Notes: generated from the sequence alone by a model not told the origin. Shown: positions 1 to 5,900, numbered from the stretch's first letter. The stretch: DNA of 6,053 nt from Rikenellaceae bacterium (GCA_031286025.1 JAITVB010000244.1:1-6053), one strand, 5' to 3'. Numbers and translations: made by a program.

Positions 1-1
1 C

Positions 2-286
2 ACCAAATACGCCTTGCAGGCGCTCAACATAGACACCCGCGGCCTGGATCTGATGGACAACAAGATACTGACGACGATCATCCACAAGTTCGGCGGCGGC
101 CCCGTTGGCCTGAACACTATCGCCACAGCCGTGGGCGAAGACCCGGGCACGATCGAGGAAGTATACGAGCCTTTCCTCATCAAAGAGGGCTTTATCAAGC
201 GCACGCCGCGGGGACGCGAGGCGACCGCTCTGGCTTATGAACACTTGGGGGCCGTGATGCCCGGTCGTGAAGGAACGCTCTTTTAA
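2..286 (+). CDS. ruvB: Holliday junction branch-migration helicase RuvB, C-terminal fragment
   Basis: This is the last 94 codons of RuvB; the reading frame is open from base 2 and the gene starts upstream of the window. RuvB is the hexameric AAA+ motor that, with RuvA, drives branch migration of Holliday junctions for resolution by RuvC. What is present is the C-terminal winged-helix DNA-binding domain. The recognisable family signatures are [16 protein letters not shown], then [11 protein letters not shown], then [17 protein letters not shown], followed by a short tail ending in PGREGTLF. The Walker A, Walker B and arginine-finger parts lie outside the window, so ATPase integrity cannot be judged. 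No terminator hairpin follows the stop directly; the first T-tract preceded by a stem is at 485-500, so ruvB transcripts may run into the RNA region downstream. The family assignment is very secure from these motifs. Confidence 0.97.
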   Translation, partial: TKYALQALNIDTRGLDLMDNKILTTIIHKFGGGPVGLNTIATAVGEDPGTIEEVYEPFLIKEGFIKRTPRGREATALAYEHLGAVMPGREGTLF

Positions 287-330
287 TCACATTCTAATCC
301 TTTTCTAAAGCCGTTTTAATAACGCCGACT

Positions 331-338
331 TATTTTTG
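331..338 (+). promoter_or_regulatory. Bacteroidota -7 promoter box for the ncRNA candidate
   Basis: TATTTTTG matches the Bacteroidota -7 consensus TAnnTTTG, 45 bp after the ruvB stop. A start of transcription about 4 to 7 bases downstream would fall near 342-345, exactly where a small hairpin (345-350 with 366-371) and then the long rod-like fold begin. No convincing TTG lies at the -33 position. The box is seen; promoter activity is inferred. Confidence 0.45.
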
Positions 339-344
339 TTTCGT

Positions 345-500
345 GGAAAGAGGCAAAAACAGTCCCTTTCCGGTGAAACAGATTAGACCCGTACAGAACT
401 TTGCGGCATAAGAAAACGGTTATTTTTGTATGGGGATGCGAAATTACTTTGTTTTACTTGGTTAAAGTGCAGAGGGAATCGTGTGGGTCTAATCTTTTTT
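345..500 (+). ncRNA. Candidate structured small RNA, long rod-like hairpin with U6 tail (6S-like shape, unassigned)
   Basis: I see a long, nearly self-contained fold. A 5' hairpin pairs 345-350 with 366-371. The main closing helix pairs 381-390 (GATTAGACCC) perfectly with 485-494 (GGGTCTAATC) and extends inward through 391-394/481-484 with two G-U pairs. After an asymmetric loop (395-397 opposite 469-480), 398-403 pairs with 463-468. After a further internal loop, 410-417 pairs with 451-459 with one bulged A at 456. The apical region is 418-450. The closing helix runs straight into T6 (495-500), as expected for an intrinsic 3' end. With a -7 box at 331-338, the product would be about 155 nt. 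The extended hairpin with internal bulges resembles 6S RNA, the RNA-polymerase-binding regulator, but the asymmetric loop is not a textbook central bubble and I recognise no diagnostic sequence. It could instead be a structured ruvB 3' UTR. Confidence 0.45.
400..428 (+). promoter_or_regulatory. Possible internal promoter (TTTG / TATTTTTG)
   Basis: TTTG at 400-403 and TATTTTTG at 421-428 match both Bacteroidota promoter elements, with a 17-base gap that is slightly shorter than usual. A transcript starting near 432-435 and ending at the 529-568 terminator would be about 135 nt with no convincing ORF. The motif lies inside the ncRNA candidate, so it may be coincidental U-rich sequence of that RNA. 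Confidence 0.3.
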
Positions 501-528
501 GACACTTCTTCCTTAATAAATATTTACG

Positions 529-568
529 AAAGAGCAGCCTGCGGTTTTTCTGCAGGCTGCTCTTTTTT
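529..568 (+). terminator. Strong intrinsic terminator, plus strand
   Basis: Bases 529-542 pair perfectly with 552-565 (core AGAGCAGCCTGC with GCAGGCTGCTCT), with a 9-base loop, and the stem runs into T6 at 563-568. The stem is GC-rich and long. On the opposite strand no clean T-tract follows, so it works in the + direction. It would end read-through from ruvB or from either small-RNA promoter before the remnant gene and the convergent DUF3108 gene. Confidence 0.85.
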
Positions 569-645
569 ACGAATGCCTTATAGCTTGGAGGGAATTTTTA
601 TCATGTCTTGCATGAAACCATATTTTCTATTGTCGATTGGGCAAA

Positions 646-667
646 AATGCTTTATATTTAAAGCATT
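646..667. repeat. AT-rich inverted repeat next to the decayed ORF
   Basis: AATGCTTTA (646-654) and TAAAGCATT (659-667) are perfect inverted copies around a 4-base loop. No T-tract follows on either strand, so it does not look like a terminator. It sits immediately before the stop-free stretch of the remnant gene. Its role is unknown; it may be chance in AT-rich DNA. Confidence 0.3.
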
Positions 668-1035
668 AATCCGAACCAACCGCACTTCGGCATATATGAT
701 CCCTGCCGTAAACTTATTTCCTTTCAGAACTTAGGGGCTATAGGCACTCATTTCCCGGAAGAATTTGTCCATTTTTTCAAGATATGTATCATGATGACGG
801 AATCTCGCAATATGATAAGGCCAATGGTATGGTCAATATCGAATTTGAGGCTGTGATATTTGGAATACTGTTCGAGGGGCAGGGGGAAGCCTATTTCAAT
901 TATTTAGGAAAAGTGTTTCCTCTTACTTTCGAGGAATTTTATTTATTGGATCAGCGACTTGGCGAGTATCGTTTTCAAGTGAACGGAGTATGTGACAGTG
1001 AGAAATATTTTTCTCACCATTCCTGTCATTTATTG
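668..1035 (+). pseudogene. Decayed protein-coding remnant, frameshifted; unknown family
   Basis: Two reading frames join into one plausible protein. Frame 2 (668-777) reads NPNQPHFGIYDPCRK, then GAIGTHFPEEFVHFF. Frame 1 (778 onward) continues QDMYHDDGISQYDKANG, then VNIEFEAVIFGILFEG and FEEFYLLDQRLGEYRF. The join lies in T6 at 772-777, and one extra T would fuse the frames exactly, a typical homopolymer slip. No ATG exists in frame 2 after the TAA at 659-661, so the 5' end is missing or decayed as well. The 3' end is unclear: frame 1 stays open far beyond 1040, but only because it then runs antisense to the DUF3108 gene, where the protein turns into low-quality sequence. The stretch is AT-richer than its neighbours. 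I do not recognise the family; chance open frames remain possible. Confidence 0.35.
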
Positions 1036-1040
1036 AGCAA

Positions 1041-1065
1041 AAGGGGAGCGAAAAACGCTCCTCTT
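1041..1065 (-). terminator. Intrinsic terminator of the DUF3108 gene, minus strand
   Basis: Bases 1041-1050 pair with 1056-1065 (GAGCG with CGCTC at the core, one G-U pair higher up) around an A5 loop. Read on the minus strand, the stem is followed by a short T-run at 1042-1039. It begins 18 bp after the DUF3108 stop codon at 1084-1086, which fits termination of that gene or of a recG-DUF3108 read-through transcript. Confidence 0.7.
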
Positions 1066-1083
1066 CGTATGTTGTCGCACTTG

Positions 1084-1920
1084 TTATTGTTTGCTTGCAA
1101 AGGGATATCGCAACGCTTCCCATTTGATCAGCCGCACCTTGACCGACCCGACCCTGATCGGGGTTTCGACGTAAAGCGGGATCTGGTTTTTGTCGTCCGA
1201 GAACCAAATGAAAAACTCGGTGCCGTCGGCAAACGCTTCGCCGGTCGAGGTGGCCAGTTCGGCCGAGAATTTCATCGTTTTGCAGGTGCCCAACCCTGCG
1301 ATAGCACGGGTTTCACGGCCGATGAACCTGTAGTTGATCTTACGCACCGTGTCTTCGAGCAACAGTTCGACCTGGCCTCGTTGGCCGGGGCTCATCGCCG
1401 AGGCATCGATGCTCCGCAGGCTGTAAAAAAGGCTGACCCCATCCATGCACCCGGAGGTGAGGGGCAACACTTTATGGGTGTAACTCGGCCGTTTGAGGTT
1501 ACGCCACTTCGAGTAGCCACGCATTTGAACCCAGTCATAGTTGACTTCGCTCGTAAACCGATAGCCGCCCTCCTTGATGTTGCTCTTCATGTAGAGTGGT
1601 TTCAGGGTTTCCTGGTCGACCCACGAATCGTAAACGTCCCTCATGTCAAAAAACGTACGGTAGAAGGGATAAGTGACAGCCGTCGCATTAAAATGGTAAA
1701 CGGGCTTGCCGTTCAACTTACCGCTGGTGACGGAAAAAATGACTTCGCCCACGTCGGTGTTGATGAAACTCAGGCTGTAACTGGCAGAATAAGTCAGTTT
1801 CTCACCGACCTGATATGGGGTGGCGGGAAGCCCGGCGACCGTTTGTTGCGCCTGTGCACCGGCTGCGCTCCACAGCAAAAGGGCGGGCAGGAACAGTTTT
1901 TTTATGATTCGGTGTGTCAT
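1084..1920 (-). CDS. Secreted DUF3108 domain-containing protein
   Basis: This encodes 278 residues. The N-terminus has basic residues (MTHRIIKK), a hydrophobic core (LFLPALLLWSAAG) and an AQA cleavage motif at about residues 22-24, so it is a Sec signal peptide and the mature chain starts near QQTVAG. There is no lipobox cysteine. The mature part is beta-rich, with the pattern YQVGEKLTYSASYSLSFINTDVGEV, then YRTFFDMRDVYDSWVD and GRETRAIAGLGTCKTMKFS, which I assign to the DUF3108 family. The molecular function of that family is not established; an envelope or periplasmic role is inferred from the signal peptide. I chose ATG 1920 rather than the in-frame TTG at 1950 because that TTG is the end of a -7 box and the signal peptide starts properly at 1920. 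The gene lies 44 bp downstream of recG on the same strand, with its own promoter box in the gap and a terminator after it. Confidence 0.85.
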   Translation of the reverse strand: MTHRIIKKLFLPALLLWSAAGAQAQQTVAGLPATPYQVGEKLTYSASYSLSFINTDVGEVIFSVTSGKLNGKPVYHFNATAVTYPFYRTFFDMRDVYDSWVDQETLKPLYMKSNIKEGGYRFTSEVNYDWVQMRGYSKWRNLKRPSYTHKVLPLTSGCMDGVSLFYSLRSIDASAMSPGQRGQVELLLEDTVRKINYRFIGRETRAIAGLGTCKTMKFSAELATSTGEAFADGTEFFIWFSDDKNQIPLYVETPIRVGSVKVRLIKWEALRYPFASKQ

Positions 1921-1947
1921 TGCTTTAAGACCTGTATAAATACAACG

Positions 1948-1955
1948 CAAAAGTA
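1948..1955 (-). promoter_or_regulatory. -7 promoter box of the DUF3108 gene
   Basis: The minus strand reads TACTTTTG, a match to TAnnTTTG, between the recG stop and the DUF3108 ATG. A start near 1941-1944 gives a leader of about 21-24 bases. The -33 element is weak and would lie inside the end of recG. It suggests that the gene can be expressed independently of recG. Confidence 0.5.
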
Positions 1956-1964
1956 GGTGAAAAG

Positions 1965-4076
1965 TTATGATATCATGCTAAAATCCCGGTCTTCATGAGA
2001 GGAATACCGGTCTTTCAGTGCGCGCAGACAGGCGTTGGCGGGTGTTTCGAGCAACGGGTCGGCGGCCAGAATCTTTTCGGCTGCATCGCGGGCCAGTTGC
2101 AACACCTGTCCATCACGGGCCAGGTCGGCTATCTTCAAATCAAATGCCAGACCGCTCTGTTGGGTACCTTGCAAATCGCCCGGGCCACGTAGTTTAAGGT
2201 CGAGTTCGGCCAATTCGAAACCGTCGTTCGTGGCGACCATCGCTTCGATACGCTTGCGCGATTCGCGAGAAAGCTTGTAGGAAGTCATCAAAACACAATA
2301 CGATTGCTCGGCCCCACGCCCCACGCGTCCCCGCAATTGGTGCAACTGCGAGAGTCCGAAACGCTCGGCGCTCTCGATCACCATCACCGAAGCGTTGGGC
2401 ACGTCGACCCCCACTTCGATCACCGACGTGGCGACGAGAATATGCGCCTTTCCCCGCTTGAAAAGGTCCATACTGAAATCTTTTTCGGCCGCCTTCATCC
2501 TGCCGTGGACGGCCAGGGTGACGAAATCAGGCGGAGGAAAGGCCGCCGAAATGCCGGCATAACCGTCTTCGAGGTCGGCATAATCCATTTTTTCAGACTC
2601 TTGGATCAGCGGGTAAACAATATAAATCTGTCGCCCGAGTGCGATCTGCTGCCGGATAAACCCGAACATTTTCAGACGGCTGTTTTCGAAATAATGTACC
2701 GTCCGGATCGGCTTACGCCCGGCGGGCAATTCGTCGATCACCGACACGTCGAGATCGCCGTAGAGGGTCATCGCCAACGTCCGCGGAATGGGTGTGGCGG
2801 TCATCACGAGGATATGCGGGAATGCGTCGCCCTTGTTCCACAGGCGGGCGCGCTGCTCGACCCCGAACCGGTGCTGCTCGTCGATAACCACGAAACCCAA
2901 TTTCGAAAAACGCACATTGTCCTCGATCAGCGCGTGGGTACCGATCAACAGGTCAATCTCGCCTGCTTCGAGCGCAGGCAACAACAGGTTTCGTTCCTTT
3001 TTGCCTGTCGAACCTTTCAGCAGCGCCACACGCAACACCATTCCCCGGGTCATCCGGCTGATCGAGTGGTAATGCTGCGTAGCGAGGATTTCTGTGGGGG
3101 CCATGATGCAGGCCTGAAAACCGTTGTCGACGGCGATCAACGCACTCATCAGCGCAACGAGTGTCTTTCCGGAGCCCACGTCGCCCTGCAACAGCCGGTT
3201 CATCTGTCGCCCGGTGGCCATGTCGGCGCGGATTTCCTTGAGTACGCGCTTCTGCGCTCCGGTCAGTTCGAACGGTAGCTTTTCGTTGTAAAACGTATTG
3301 AAACGGTCGCCGATCTTTCGAAAGACATAACCCCGATTCTTGCGCACCCGCGCATTGCGCTGCGAAAGGATCTGCAACTGAATGCCCAACAATTCCTCGA
3401 ATTTCAACCGCAGCCGCGCCTGCTTCAACAGATTGGCATTGGCCGGAAAGTGGACGTTGAGCAGCGCTTCCCTTAATCCCATCAGTTCATGGGCGCGGAT
3501 CACATCTGCCGGCAGCGTTTCCTCGATCTCGCGCTCGGCGACTTGCCATGCAGCGCACACCAGATCGAAAATCTTGCGGGTACCGAGATGCTGCGTGTTG
3601 AGACGCTCGGTGGTGCTGTAAACCCCCTGCGTTTCGGGATGGAACCGATCGTTCTGGACAAGCGTCGACCCTACCTCGGGATGCACGAAGTTCATCCGAC
3701 CGTTGAAAAACGCTGGCCGTCCGAAGATGATATACTCGCGCCCCACCTCCAACTGTTTCTGGTTCCAAGCAATGTGTTGGAAAAAGACCAGTTCAGCCGA
3801 TCCGCTTGCGTCGCGCACGTGAACGACCAACCGCTTCTTCGGCCCGCCGCCCGCCAGTTGTACCCCTTCGACCCGCACCCGCAGTTGGATGTAGGCGCTC
3901 TCTTCGGGGTCGACCTCGCGAATGGCGAAAAATTTGCTGCGGTCGATATAGCGGTACGGAAAATAATACAACAAGTCACCGACGGTGCGCACGCCCAACT
4001 CCTTTTCGAGAAGTTTGGCCCGCACCTCGCCGACGCCGGGCAGGAACATCACGCTGCGATCGAGTGCATTTCCCAT
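1965..4076 (-). CDS. recG: ATP-dependent DNA helicase RecG
   Basis: This encodes 703 residues, normal for RecG, a monomeric SF2 translocase that remodels stalled forks, D-loops and R-loops. The N-terminus carries FLPGVGEVRAKLL followed by the wedge/OB-fold domain (about residues 55-150). The helicase core is intact: a Q-like LTGAQKR near 272, Walker A GDVGSGKT at 298-305, DEQH at 399-402, TATPIPRT at 426-433, ATSVIEVGVD at 549-558 and QLRGRVGRG at 580-588. The C-terminal TRG region, with GPGDLQGTQQSG near 631-642, is complete. ATG 4076 is preferred: an in-frame TTG at 4085 would add three residues but is the last part of a TACCTTTG promoter box. Transcription should then start at about 4076-4079, so the mRNA would be leaderless or nearly so. 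An alternative ATG at 4049 would cut into the conserved N-terminal motif. The gene is divergent from rfbC and followed by the DUF3108 gene. Confidence 0.97.
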   Translation of the reverse strand: MGNALDRSVMFLPGVGEVRAKLLEKELGVRTVGDLLYYFPYRYIDRSKFFAIREVDPEESAYIQLRVRVEGVQLAGGGPKKRLVVHVRDASGSAELVFFQHIAWNQKQLEVGREYIIFGRPAFFNGRMNFVHPEVGSTLVQNDRFHPETQGVYSTTERLNTQHLGTRKIFDLVCAAWQVAEREIEETLPADVIRAHELMGLREALLNVHFPANANLLKQARLRLKFEELLGIQLQILSQRNARVRKNRGYVFRKIGDRFNTFYNEKLPFELTGAQKRVLKEIRADMATGRQMNRLLQGDVGSGKTLVALMSALIAVDNGFQACIMAPTEILATQHYHSISRMTRGMVLRVALLKGSTGKKERNLLLPALEAGEIDLLIGTHALIEDNVRFSKLGFVVIDEQHRFGVEQRARLWNKGDAFPHILVMTATPIPRTLAMTLYGDLDVSVIDELPAGRKPIRTVHYFENSRLKMFGFIRQQIALGRQIYIVYPLIQESEKMDYADLEDGYAGISAAFPPPDFVTLAVHGRMKAAEKDFSMDLFKRGKAHILVATSVIEVGVDVPNASVMVIESAERFGLSQLHQLRGRVGRGAEQSYCVLMTSYKLSRESRKRIEAMVATNDGFELAELDLKLRGPGDLQGTQQSGLAFDLKIADLARDGQVLQLARDAAEKILAADPLLETPANACLRALKDRYSSHEDRDFSMIS

Positions 4077-4082
4077 CGCATG

Positions 4083-4090
4083 CAAAGGTA
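4083..4090 (-). promoter_or_regulatory. -7 promoter box of recG
   Basis: The minus strand reads TACCTTTG, an exact TAnnTTTG match, ending six bases before the recG ATG. No clear TTG lies at the expected -33 distance. The position implies a very short or absent leader. Confidence 0.55.
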
Positions 4091-4164
4091 CTCATTTTTC
4101 GATTTCCCACGCCCTGAAGCCGTCGCCCGGTCAAAAAACACACTTAACCGAACGGCTTATTCTT

Positions 4165-4198
4165 CAGAATGCCTGTGGGTGCCGAAAATGGTATTCTG
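4165..4198. repeat. Inverted repeat in the recG-rfbC divergent region
   Basis: CAGAATGCC (4165-4173) pairs with GGTATTCTG (4190-4198) over 9 bp with a single G-U pair and a 16-base spacer. It lies between the two divergent promoter boxes, about 34 bp upstream of the rfbC one. The symmetry and position would suit a dimeric regulator site, but no T-tract follows and I recognise no known operator. A second weaker repeat (4117-4123 with 4152-4158) lies closer to recG. Confidence 0.25.
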
Positions 4199-4231
4199 CA
4201 AAACGCAGTAAGGCGGAATGGCAATAAATTT

Positions 4232-4239
4232 TACCTTTG
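4232..4239 (+). promoter_or_regulatory. -7 promoter box of rfbC
   Basis: TACCTTTG matches TAnnTTTG and is identical to the recG box on the opposite strand. A start near 4243-4246 gives a 12-15 base leader that just includes AGAGGA at 4249-4254, a Shine-Dalgarno-like site three bases before the ATG. The -33 element is not evident. Confidence 0.55.
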
Positions 4240-4257
4240 TGTGAAAATAGAGGATTT

Positions 4258-4800
4258 ATGAAAATCACCCCCCTTGCCCTGCCGGGCCTGCTGCTGTTCG
4301 AACCCGCAGTGTTCAACGATGCCCGGGGCCGATTCATGGAAACCTTCCGGGCCGATTTCTTTGAGGCGCAACTCGGTTGCCGCCTGGTGCAGGAAAACGA
4401 ATCGACTTCGGTGCGCGGCGTGATTCGCGGCCTTCATTTCCAACGGGGGACAGCGGCCCAAGGCAAACTGGTGCGCGTAGTTGCCGGCGAAGTCCTCGAT
4501 GTGGCGGTCGACCTGCGGCGAAATTCACCGACCTATGGCCAACACCAGATCGTTCTTCTCAGCGGTGAAACACCTCAATGGCTCTGGATTCCGCACGGCT
4601 TTGCCCATGGCTTTGCGGTACGCTCGCAACGGGCTGTTTTTCAATATAAGTGCGACAATTACTACGATCCGGCAGCCGAAGGCGGCATCCGATGGAACGA
4701 TCCTGCGTTGGTCATCGGATGGGGGATTGCCGCCCCTCTCGTTTCCGAAAGGGACGCCTGCCTGCCGCTGCTCTCGGAATCGAACGGCCTGACCTTATAA
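4258..4800 (+). CDS. rfbC: dTDP-4-dehydrorhamnose 3,5-epimerase
   Basis: This encodes 180 residues, the usual length for RmlC/RfbC, a cupin-fold dimer. It epimerises C3 and C5 of dTDP-4-dehydro-6-deoxyglucose, the third step of dTDP-L-rhamnose synthesis, in the cytoplasm. Family motifs run in order: FNDARGRFMETF (19-30), QENESTSVRGVIRGLHFQ (45-62) with the catalytic His60, VRVVAGEVLDVAVDLR, the WIPHGFAHGF cupin strand (110-119), the YKCDNYYDP segment with the candidate acid Tyr130, and SERDA near 163-167 with Asp166, the likely partner of the histidine. ATG 4258 is chosen over the in-frame TTG at 4237, which belongs to the promoter box; AGAGGA sits just upstream. No rmlA, rmlB or rmlD neighbour is present: recG is divergent and an aldo/keto reductase is convergent, so this copy is a single-gene unit. 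A related sugar epimerase specificity cannot be excluded. Confidence 0.93.
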   Translation: MKITPLALPGLLLFEPAVFNDARGRFMETFRADFFEAQLGCRLVQENESTSVRGVIRGLHFQRGTAAQGKLVRVVAGEVLDVAVDLRRNSPTYGQHQIVLLSGETPQWLWIPHGFAHGFAVRSQRAVFQYKCDNYYDPAAEGGIRWNDPALVIGWGIAAPLVSERDACLPLLSESNGLTL

Positions 4801-4884
4801 TTTATTTCCGAAGCTCTTCCTTTTCACCATTTGAACGTTTTCATCAGGCGGAGCATCGTTTCCCTACCGTTTATTGACATTATG

Positions 4885-4938
4885 ATAAAAGCGATCGGTC
4901 GGAAGCATTTATAAATGCTTCCGACCGATCGCTTTTAT
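4885..4938. terminator. Perfect 54-bp palindrome, bidirectional terminator
   Basis: Every base from 4885 to 4911 pairs with 4938 to 4912, giving 27-bp arms with no mismatch; the centre is TTTATAAA and each arm contains CGATCG. Each strand shows an A-run before and a T-run after the GC-rich part (GCTTTTAT), so it can terminate both the rfbC transcript (84 bp after its stop) and the aldo/keto reductase transcript (18 bp after its stop). The arms are longer and more perfect than termination requires. Confidence 0.85.
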
Positions 4939-4956
4939 ATTCTGTCCGGACTTCAA

Positions 4957-5898
4957 CTATTCGTCCCACAGGTTTTCCTGTGTGTACGGGCTCCCCTCGA
5001 ACGTCCAGATCGGCCCGTAAGAAATCCTGTTATGCTTGTCGAGTCCGTTGATCCGGGCCATCTCCGCATCCGTCAACGTCAGCTTCAACGCATCGAAATT
5101 CTCCCGGATCCGCACCGGCGTCACCGACTTCGGAATCACCACGATCCCCTTCCGGATCGCCCACTTCAGCAACACATGCGACACCGGAGCGCCATGCGCC
5201 GCCGCAATCGAGCAAATCACCGGATCGGAAAATAAATTCAAGTCGTTTCGCTTCGCCACATCGCCCTTGCCCAATGGCGAAAACGCAGTCACACACATCC
5301 CCTGTCGTCCGCAATAATCAAACAGCGCCTGCTGCTGCAAATAAGGATTCATCTCGACCTGCAACACCTCGGGGCGGATCTCCGCCTCGGGCAACAACGC
5401 CTCCATCTTCCTGATCGAGAAATTCGACAATCCGACGTGGCGTACCCTGCCGGTCCGGAAACAATCCTCCATCCCCCGCCACGTTTCGAGTAGCGGAACT
5501 TCTTCCAACGTGTAAAACTCCTCGGGCTTCTGCGGGAAAGAAACGCCCTCCCTGACCGCCACCGGCCAATGCACCAGGTAGAGATCGAGGTAATCCACCC
5601 CTAAGTTTTTCAACGTCACCCCGAGCGCCGGAACCGCCTGCGCCCGCTTGTGGCTGCTGTTCCAGAGCTTGGACGTGATCCAAAGGTCTTCGCGTTTCAC
5701 GACCCCCTCTTTAAAGAGGTCGGCCAACGCACGCCCCACGATGTCCTCGTTGGCATAAATATGGGCACAGTCGATGTGGCGGTAACCGTAACGCACCGCT
5801 TCGACAATCGCGTCGTACAACTTTTCAGGATCGGACTGCCAGGTGCCGATGCCCATCATCGGCATCCGGTCACCGTTTTTACAGGTGTAGTATTCCAT
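4957..5898 (-). CDS. Aldo/keto reductase
   Basis: This encodes 313 residues, a complete single-domain (beta/alpha)8-barrel oxidoreductase that reduces aldehydes or ketones with NAD(P)H. The catalytic tetrad is intact and in classical positions: Asp43 and Tyr48 (in DCAHIYANE), Lys77 (TSKLWN) and His110 (VHWP). The second family signature, GLSNFSIRKME, begins near residue 156. The cofactor motif IPKSVTPVRIREN (255-267) has Lys257, Ser258, Arg263 and Asn267 with the spacing of NADPH-binding members. The residue that normally stacks on the nicotinamide as Tyr (in AYSPLG) is Phe206 here (AFSPLG), a conservative change. The start lies 2 bp after the stop of an upstream gene, so the two are probably co-transcribed, and the palindrome downstream ends the unit. 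The substrate cannot be read from sequence; it may be a general aldehyde or sugar reductase. Confidence 0.95.
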   Translation of the reverse strand: MEYYTCKNGDRMPMMGIGTWQSDPEKLYDAIVEAVRYGYRHIDCAHIYANEDIVGRALADLFKEGVVKREDLWITSKLWNSSHKRAQAVPALGVTLKNLGVDYLDLYLVHWPVAVREGVSFPQKPEEFYTLEEVPLLETWRGMEDCFRTGRVRHVGLSNFSIRKMEALLPEAEIRPEVLQVEMNPYLQQQALFDYCGRQGMCVTAFSPLGKGDVAKRNDLNLFSDPVICSIAAAHGAPVSHVLLKWAIRKGIVVIPKSVTPVRIRENFDALKLTLTDAEMARINGLDKHNRISYGPIWTFEGSPYTQENLWDE

Positions 5899-5900
5899 AG

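Noticed and set aside
426..734. A 102-residue plus-strand open frame
   Set aside because: It starts inside the RNA candidate and reads straight through the strong terminator hairpin at 529-568, and its sequence has no protein character. A shorter start at 603 gives only 43 unconvincing residues.
571..1040. Insertion-sequence remnant as the explanation of the AT-rich stretch
   Set aside because: I could find no matching terminal inverted repeats, flanking target duplications or transposase motif (DDE or HUH) in the fragments.
287..1083. Possible tRNA, tmRNA, SRP RNA, RNase P RNA or CRISPR array in the long gap
   Set aside because: No cloverleaf with CCA-type end, no SRP tetraloop motif, no RNase P conserved core and no regularly spaced direct repeats are visible.
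1036..1956. Continuation of a 390-residue plus-strand open frame starting at 784
   Set aside because: It runs fully antisense to the DUF3108 gene, which has a signal peptide, promoter box and terminator; its sequence there is the Arg/His/Pro/Gly-rich type produced by the reverse of a GC-rich gene.
2304..3278. A 324-residue plus-strand open frame within recG
   Set aside because: It is entirely antisense to the conserved helicase core of recG; long antisense frames are common opposite GC-rich genes.
3489..4211. A 240-residue plus-strand open frame crossing the recG start
   Set aside because: It is antisense to the recG N-terminal domain and its tail runs through the divergent promoter region; no family features.
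5318..5683. A 121-residue minus-strand open frame within the aldo/keto reductase
   Set aside because: It overlaps the reductase in another frame and is Gly/Arg/Ala-rich, as out-of-frame GC-rich translations are.
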